DNA from: Prolixibacteraceae bacterium
GTDB taxonomy: Bacteria > Bacteroidota > Bacteroidia > Bacteroidales > Prolixibacteraceae
Reading direction: 5' to 3'
Length of the DNA stretch: 40,641 bases
Assembly (NCBI GenBank): GCA_030602265.1
Contig: JAUWAB010000034.1
Span: 1-40,641, forward strand
Under the pieces are notes generated by a model. The model did not search any database. It saw only the letters and a program-made list of their open reading frames with translations, and was not told where the DNA came from. This document shows, piece after piece, positions 35,727 through 40,641 of the stretch (position 1 is the stretch's first letter; each line of letters begins with the position of its first letter). The position numbers and the translations under genes are program-made.

Positions 35727-36941
35727 ATGGCATTTGAAAAAACCTGGCGATGGTTTGGCCCGGGTGATGCGGTCAGACTTCGCGACCTGCAGCAAATGGG
35801 GATCGAAGGTGTAGTGACAGCCCTGCACCACATCCCTAACGGTGATGTATGGCCGGTAGAGGAGATCCTGAAAACCAAATCGGAGATAGAATCTTACGGG
35901 ATGCGCTGGAGTGTGGTGGAGAGCCTGCCGGTACATGAAGGGATCAAGGTTGCGTCACCTGACCGGCCGGTGCTTATCAATAACTACCGGAAATCTCTGC
36001 GTAACCTGGGTGAGTGTGGAATCGATACCGTGGTGTACAATTTTATGCCCGTTATAGACTGGATCAGGACCAGCCTTCAGTTTGCCACACCGAATGGTGG
36101 TGAAACGATGCTGTTCCATTATCCGGCTTTCGTGGCCTTTGATGTATTTATCCTGAAAAGGCCGGGTGCAGTATTGGATTATTCACCCGAAATACTGAAA
36201 AAGGCGGATAAAATTTTCTGGGAGATGACTCCTGAGCAACGTGAGCATCTGGCCCGCAATATTATTGTGGTTTCCCAGGGATTTATCGACGGAGTAGTCA
36301 AGGGATCGACCCGCGATTATAAAATGCTTTTCCTTGAACACCTGGACAGGTATAACGGAACCGGAAGGGATCAGCTGAGGGAAAACCTCCGCTATTTTAT
36401 AGAGGCCGTTCTGCCTGTAGCCGAAGAGTATGGTATCCGGATGGCCATTCATCCCGACGATCCGCCGTTCCCGGTTCTCGGACTCCCGCGGATCGTGGGA
36501 ACCAGTGAAGATATACGCTGGATCCTCGGCATCTCTTCTTCACCAAACCACGGATTTAACTTTTGCGCCGGTTCCCTTTCTGCCCGCCGGGACAACGACC
36601 TGGTGGCCATGGCTGCCGAATTTGCCCCGCGTATACAGTTTCTTCACCTGAGGAATACCCAATGGCTGGATGAGGATACTTTTTATGAATCGGGCCATCT
36701 CGATGGCAGTGTGGATATGTATGCCCTGATGAAGGTCCTCCTGAAAGAACAGCACCTCAGGATGGCAGAAAAAAGGCCCGGCTGGCGCATGCCCATGCGG
36801 CCGGATCACGGGATCAGGATTCTTTCTGATTTTCAGCTTTCCACTAATCCCGGTTATCCACTGATCGGCCGCCTCAAGGGCCTGGCCGAGCTGAGAGGTC
36901 TGGAGACGGGCATCGAAAGGGAACTGCAACAGTCACGCTAA
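35727..36941 (+). CDS. uxuA: Mannonate dehydratase
   Basis: Dehydrates D-mannonate to 2-keto-3-deoxy-D-gluconate in hexuronate catabolism; cytoplasmic. 404 residues with family blocks: the N-terminal TWRWFGPGDAVRLRDLQQMGIEGVVTALHHIPNGDVW, VVESLPVHEGIK, TVVYNFMPVIDWIRT, MAIHPDDPPFPVLGLPRIV, FNFCAGSLSAR, LHLRNTQW and MRPDHG. These include the conserved His/Cys/Asp/Arg active-site positions of UxuA. It is 12 bp after the SDR gene, so the two form an operon converting fructuronate to KDG. KDG kinase and aldolase are not in the window. Confidence 0.97.
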   Translation: MAFEKTWRWFGPGDAVRLRDLQQMGIEGVVTALHHIPNGDVWPVEEILKTKSEIESYGMRWSVVESLPVHEGIKVASPDRPVLINNYRKSLRNLGECGIDTVVYNFMPVIDWIRTSLQFATPNGGETMLFHYPAFVAFDVFILKRPGAVLDYSPEILKKADKIFWEMTPEQREHLARNIIVVSQGFIDGVVKGSTRDYKMLFLEHLDRYNGTGRDQLRENLRYFIEAVLPVAEEYGIRMAIHPDDPPFPVLGLPRIVGTSEDIRWILGISSSPNHGFNFCAGSLSARRDNDLVAMAAEFAPRIQFLHLRNTQWLDEDTFYESGHLDGSVDMYALMKVLLKEQHLRMAEKRPGWRMPMRPDHGIRILSDFQLSTNPGYPLIGRLKGLAELRGLETGIERELQQSR

Positions 36942-37037
36942 TTGTGGTGCTTCATGTCGGATTTTATCGCAGTGTAGTTTTTTGTGCAAAACCATAAATT
37001 TTTCATGACGGAGAATTCCTGTTCCGGTTTGGATTTG

Positions 37038-37045
37038 TAAATTCG
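37038..37045 (+). promoter_or_regulatory. Possible -7 box TAAATTCG of the GH127 gene
   Basis: Near match to TAnnTTTG, 33 bases before the ATG, within the longer context TTTGTAAATTCG; a similar TTTGTAAATTCC precedes the GSCFA gene. Confidence 0.35.
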
Positions 37046-37078
37046 CAAAAAACTGGTTAAACCTATAATTTCAAACCA

Positions 37079-39481
37079 ATGAGACCAATAACTGCTATAC
37101 TGCTGTTCTTTATTGTTGCTGCATGTGCCGGACCCGGAAACCGAAATGCCGATTATGAGTATCCAATCAGTCCGGTCCCCTTTACCGAAGTGAGAATGAC
37201 CGATGACTTCTGGTCACAACGTATAAAAACCAACCATGAGGTGACCATTCCGATTGCCATTCAGAAAAGCGAGGAGACCGGAAGGGTAGATAATTTCAGG
37301 ATCGCCGGAGGCGTGAAGGAGGGTGTTTTCTGCTCACCCTATCCGTTTGATGATTCAGATGTCTTTAAAATCATTGAGGGCGCGGGTTATTCCCTGCAGA
37401 TGTTCCCCGATGCAGCGCTTGAAAAGACGGTTGATTCATTGGTAACGCTGATCAGACTTGCGCAGGAGGAGGATGGATATCTGTTTACCAACCGCACCAT
37501 TATGGGCGAAAACGGACATGAATGGATCGGAAAAAAAAGATGGGAGAAGGTGGATGACCTGAGCCATGAATTATACAATCTCGGGCATTTTTACGAAGCT
37601 GCCGTTGCATATTATCAAACCACCGGAAAGCGGGAGATTCTTGATATCGCCATAAAAAGTGCTGACCTGGTGGACAGGGATTTTGGCCCCGGAAAGATCG
37701 AAAACTGGCCGGGCCATCAGGAGATCGAGATCGGCCTGGCGAAACTCTATCGTGTAACCGGGGAGAAACGCTATCTCGATCTGGCTAAGTTTTTTCTCGA
37801 TGTGCGCGGTCGCGGTACGGGTACTCCAAAGTCATATAACCAGTCGCATAAGCCTGTGGTTGAACAGGATGAGGCAGTCGGCCATTCAGTGAGGGCTGCC
37901 TATATGTGGACCGGTATGGCCGATGTGGCCGCTCTTACCGGCGATCAGAGCTACATAGATGCAATTGGCAGGATTTGGGAAGATGTGGTGTACAAGAAAC
38001 TTTACATCACGGGAGGTATTGGTGCTGAGGGAGGCCATGAAGGGTTCGGGGGACCCTATGAACTGCCGAACGGAAAAGCGTATTGCGAAACCTGCGCTGC
38101 CATCGCTAATGTATTCTGGAACCACCGGATGTTCCTGATGACCGGAGACGCTAAATATATAGATGTACTTGAAAGATCTTTGTACAACAATGTTCTGTCG
38201 GGTGTCGGGATTTCCGGCAACCTGTTCTTCTATCCCAATCCACTGGAATCCCACGGCCAGCACCAGCGCAGCGAATGGTTCGGTTGTGCATGCTGTCCTT
38301 CCAATATTTCCCGGTTTATTCCGTCGATGCCAAACTATCTGTATGCCCAGAAAGATAACCATTTGTATGTGAATCTGTTTGCTGCCAGTCAGACCAGTTT
38401 CAAGGTAAACGGGACGACCTTAAAGCTTGAACAGAAGTCGGCCATGCCCTGGGATGGAAGTGTTAAAATTTCTTTGACGCCTGAGAAACCGGTCAAGGCA
38501 CAACTGCATATCCGGATTCCCGGTTGGGCATCGGAGAGACCTGTCCCGGGTGATCTTTATAGCTTTATGAATCCGGAAACTCAGCCTGTTGTTATCCGTG
38601 TTAACGGAAAAGAGAGCAAATTCAGGCAGGAAAAGGGATATGCCATTGTGGAAAGAAAATGGGAGAGTGGTGATGAAGTGCTGGTGGTTTTGCCCATGGA
38701 AGTCCGGAAGATCAGGTCCCATCCTGAAGTGGCTGCCAACCGGGGCAGGATGGCCATGCAGCGTGGTCCGCTGGTCTATTGTGTTGAATGGCCGGATGTA
38801 CCTGACTCTGCCGTGCTGAACCTTCTGGTGGATCCGGAGGTAATGGTTAAGGAGTCTTTCAGCCGCGATCTGCTCAACGGGGTGACTGTCCTCCGTTTCG
38901 ATGCTTTGGGAACACGCCGTACCGCTGATGGGAATCTGGAGACCTATCCCAAGCAGGTAACGGCCATACCCTATTATGGTTGGGCCCATCGTGGGAGAGG
39001 CGAGATGGCTGTTTGGCTTCCGGTTGAAAAGGAGGCTTCCTTGCCAAAGCCGGCTCCAACCCTTGCCAGCCTGAGCAAGATTAGAGCATCACATCAGACG
39101 GCAGGGTTGCGGGCAATCAATGATCAGATTTCTCCGGCCGCTTCCGGAGATGAGACCCATTTGTTTTACCATACCTGGCCCCGGAAAAGGCAGACGGAAT
39201 GGATTGAGTATCATTTTGCAGAGGCTGCCACGATTTCTGCTTCGCGGGTATTCTGGTTCGATGATGAACCCAGGGGAGCCTGCCGGCTTCCGGAAAACTG
39301 GAGAATGTTTTGGCTAAACGGGAACAGATGGCAGGAAATTAATCCCAAAGAGGGCTTTAAAGTGGCAAAGGATGAGTGGAGTGAGGTCAGCTTTGAACCG
39401 TTAACGACCACTGCCGTCAGGCTGGAAGTGAATTTTCCCGGGGATTTTTCTGGAGGAATACACGAGTGGGAGGTTAACTGA
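37079..39481 (+). CDS. GH127 beta-L-arabinofuranosidase lipoprotein with C-terminal domain
   Basis: Exported glycosidase releasing beta-L-arabinofuranose. MRPITAILLFFIVAAC is a lipoprotein signal with Cys16. The (alpha/alpha)6 domain shows VPFTEVRMTDDFWSQR, the GH127 opening, and the zinc-cysteine active site: E337 and C339 in YCETCAA, then C405 and C406 in FGCACCPSN, equivalent to the Glu/Cys/Cys/Cys zinc-thiolate site of HypBA1. A beta-sandwich follows to about residue 640. The last ~110 residues (from about 690: FYHTWPRKRQTEWIEYHF to GIHEWEV) look like an F5/8-type C carbohydrate-binding domain, making it longer (800 residues) than the ~660 typical of the family. Likely targets are arabinose-containing pectin or hydroxyproline-linked arabinans. 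Confidence 0.92.
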   Translation: MRPITAILLFFIVAACAGPGNRNADYEYPISPVPFTEVRMTDDFWSQRIKTNHEVTIPIAIQKSEETGRVDNFRIAGGVKEGVFCSPYPFDDSDVFKIIEGAGYSLQMFPDAALEKTVDSLVTLIRLAQEEDGYLFTNRTIMGENGHEWIGKKRWEKVDDLSHELYNLGHFYEAAVAYYQTTGKREILDIAIKSADLVDRDFGPGKIENWPGHQEIEIGLAKLYRVTGEKRYLDLAKFFLDVRGRGTGTPKSYNQSHKPVVEQDEAVGHSVRAAYMWTGMADVAALTGDQSYIDAIGRIWEDVVYKKLYITGGIGAEGGHEGFGGPYELPNGKAYCETCAAIANVFWNHRMFLMTGDAKYIDVLERSLYNNVLSGVGISGNLFFYPNPLESHGQHQRSEWFGCACCPSNISRFIPSMPNYLYAQKDNHLYVNLFAASQTSFKVNGTTLKLEQKSAMPWDGSVKISLTPEKPVKAQLHIRIPGWASERPVPGDLYSFMNPETQPVVIRVNGKESKFRQEKGYAIVERKWESGDEVLVVLPMEVRKIRSHPEVAANRGRMAMQRGPLVYCVEWPDVPDSAVLNLLVDPEVMVKESFSRDLLNGVTVLRFDALGTRRTADGNLETYPKQVTAIPYYGWAHRGRGEMAVWLPVEKEASLPKPAPTLASLSKIRASHQTAGLRAINDQISPAASGDETHLFYHTWPRKRQTEWIEYHFAEAATISASRVFWFDDEPRGACRLPENWRMFWLNGNRWQEINPKEGFKVAKDEWSEVSFEPLTTTAVRLEVNFPGDFSGGIHEWEVN

Positions 39482-39636
39482 ATGGCTGGTTATCCAATCA
39501 TGGAAAAATCTCTCAATGGTATTACTCGTAAAGATTTTTTTTTACTTCCTTAACCGAAAATATCACGGATATTTTTCATAATAATTGTATATTGTAGTCC
39601 GTTATGAACAACTGAAAATCCTTTTTTTTAGTAGCC

Positions 39637-40539
39637 ATGGACAATTTAAATCATTTAAGCAGAAAAGAGTTTATAAACAGGTTGATCCTGTTATCCGGGA
39701 TGATGGCGGTTCCGGGTGTTGGCATCTCTCAGGTCTGGAAGCGACAACCCAAAATGCGGATAAACTTCGGACTGGTCACCTATCTTTGGGGAAAGGACTG
39801 GGATATACCCACGATGATAGACAACATGACCGCCGCCCAGGTTTACGGTGTGGAGCTTAGGGTTGATCACGCGCATGGGGTAAGTCCTGAGCTGAGCCGG
39901 GATCAGCGGAAAGAGGTAAGGAAAATGTTCCGCAACAGTCCTGTTCAGGTGGTGGGTATGGGGACGAATGAGCAGTTTGATTCTCCCGACCGTGCCAGGC
40001 TGCGTGAGGCGATTGACCGGACAACGGCATTCATTATTTTGAGCCGCGACATTGGGGGTACAGGGGTCAAGGTAAAACCCAACCAGTTTCACCCTAATGT
40101 TCCGAAATCGAGGACTGTCGAACAAATCGGCCGTGCCCTGAACCAGCTGGCAAGAATTGGTGCCGACAATGGGCAGCAGATCAGGCTGGAGGTTCACGGA
40201 AATGAGACACAGGAAATAGAGATTATTAAAGATATCATGGATGTGGCCGATCATCCCAATGCCACGGTATGTTGGAATTCTAATCCGGAGGATCTGAAAG
40301 GCAGGGGACTGGAGGCTAATTTTAACATGTTGAAGGAGTGCCTGGGTGCGGTTACGCATGTCAGGGAGCTGGATGATCCGTCCTATCCGTATGAAGAGCT
40401 GGTCCGGTTATTTGTCGGGATTAACTATCGTGGCTGGATTATGCTGGAAGGCCGGACAGATCCGGCAGATAAGGTTCAGGCCCTGATTCATCAGCGAAAA
40501 ATATTTGAGGAGATGGTAGAGAAAGCATTAAATGCTTAA
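39637..40539 (+). CDS. Exported TIM-barrel sugar isomerase/epimerase-like protein
   Basis: Xylose-isomerase-like (AP endonuclease 2, PF01261) domain protein of 300 residues. The start is the ATG at 39637. The N-terminus, SRKEFINRLILLSGMMAVPG, resembles a Tat signal (S-R-K-x-F-I with RK in place of RR), so it may be exported folded. The barrel shows MRINFGLVTYLWG, QVYGVELRVDH, GGTGVKVKPN, IRLEVHGNE, ATVCWNSNPEDL and YRGWIMLEGRTDP, with Glu, His, Asp and Glu at strand ends as in metal-dependent isomerases. Many such exported proteins in Bacteroidota go with polysaccharide loci, and their substrates are unknown. It lies 155 bp after the GH127 gene and immediately before tRNA-Thr. Confidence 0.85.
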   Translation: MDNLNHLSRKEFINRLILLSGMMAVPGVGISQVWKRQPKMRINFGLVTYLWGKDWDIPTMIDNMTAAQVYGVELRVDHAHGVSPELSRDQRKEVRKMFRNSPVQVVGMGTNEQFDSPDRARLREAIDRTTAFIILSRDIGGTGVKVKPNQFHPNVPKSRTVEQIGRALNQLARIGADNGQQIRLEVHGNETQEIEIIKDIMDVADHPNATVCWNSNPEDLKGRGLEANFNMLKECLGAVTHVRELDDPSYPYEELVRLFVGINYRGWIMLEGRTDPADKVQALIHQRKIFEEMVEKALNA

Positions 40540-40544
40540 ATTTG
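40537..40544 (+). promoter_or_regulatory. -7 box TAAATTTG of tRNA-Thr
   Basis: Exact TAnnTTTG match, starting at the stop codon of the preceding gene (TAA at 40537-40539) and 22 bases before the mature tRNA. No clear -33 element is visible. Confidence 0.5.
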
Positions 40545-40565
40545 CTCTCCGCGCAATTCGGTAAT

Positions 40566-40638
40566 GCCTCTTTAGCTCAGCTGGTAGAGCAGCTCATTCG
40601 TAATGAGCAGGTCGTGGGTTCGAGTCCCATGAGAGGCT
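40566..40638 (+). tRNA. tRNA-Thr (anticodon CGT)
   Basis: Complete 73-base cloverleaf. The acceptor GCCTCTT pairs with GAGAGGC, with discriminator T. The D arm is GCTCAGCTGGTAGAGC. The anticodon stem GCTCA/TGAGC encloses the loop TTCGTAA, anticodon CGT for threonine. The T arm is GTGGG-TTCGAGT-CCCAT. The next bases are CAG, so the CCA end is not encoded. Confidence 0.96.
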
Positions 40639-40641
40639 CAG

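Overview
The window looks like a chromosomal segment of a Bacteroidota, most likely a Bacteroidales or Marinilabiliales-type polysaccharide degrader. Several signs point there. Exported sugar-degrading enzymes carry lipobox or Sec signals. Shine-Dalgarno sequences are mostly missing. TAnnTTTG-like -7 boxes recur in front of genes and tRNAs. The branching enzyme is of eukaryotic type, and a GSCFA protein and a DUF3417-containing glucan phosphorylase are present. The assignment rests on family knowledge and sequence style; no 16S gene is present.

Layout. (1) 1-4601, plus strand: the end of a polysaccharide-utilisation region with a GH78 alpha-L-rhamnosidase (cut by the window edge), a GH105 unsaturated uronyl hydrolase and a PF05426 (alginate-lyase-like) lipoprotein. 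(2) 4623-6192, minus: aerobic coproporphyrinogen oxidase HemF and a GNAT acetyltransferase. (3) 6226-6836: a non-coding stretch stacked with several kinds of repeats. (4) 6828-10553, minus: TrkH potassium transporter, a shortened KdpD-like kinase and a KdpE-like regulator. (5) 10554-16063, minus: a second repeat cluster, a CrtI-like FAD oxidoreductase, an S9 peptidase lipoprotein, a DUF1080-like lipoprotein and a TPR protein. (6) 16267-18911: an MFS exporter, tRNA-Lys(CTT) and an OB-fold lipoprotein. (7) 19128-29688, plus: a glycogen cluster (branching enzyme, GSCFA protein, debranching enzyme, glycogen-synthase-like glycosyltransferase, GH57 protein, glucan phosphorylase) closed by a strong hairpin terminator. 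(8) 29944-33904: an XRE-cupin regulator with an acyl-CoA ligase, facing a Na/Pi cotransporter. (9) 34055-34792: an orphan protein with a possible PD-(D/E)XK nuclease core. (10) 34899-40539: uronate catabolism (SDR oxidoreductase, UxuA), a GH127 beta-L-arabinofuranosidase lipoprotein and an exported TIM-barrel sugar isomerase-like protein, then tRNA-Thr(CGT).

How it fits together. The two ends of the window both serve breakdown of plant or algal acidic polysaccharides: rhamnosidase, uronyl hydrolase, lyase and arabinofuranosidase release sugars outside or in the periplasm, and SDR plus UxuA feed hexuronates towards 2-keto-3-deoxygluconate. The middle stores and remobilises carbon as glycogen. 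No SusC/SusD pair, KDG kinase/aldolase or ADP-glucose pyrophosphorylase is in the window.

The most unusual structure is a repeat module found at two places (about 6593-6836 and 10708-10832). Each copy has a 13-bp motif followed by a hairpin with one covarying pair, then a 7-bp-period array. Both arrays run into the 3' ends of unrelated genes and supply their stop codons. The second point of interest is a predicted SGNH-type (GSCFA) hydrolase embedded in the glycogen cluster.
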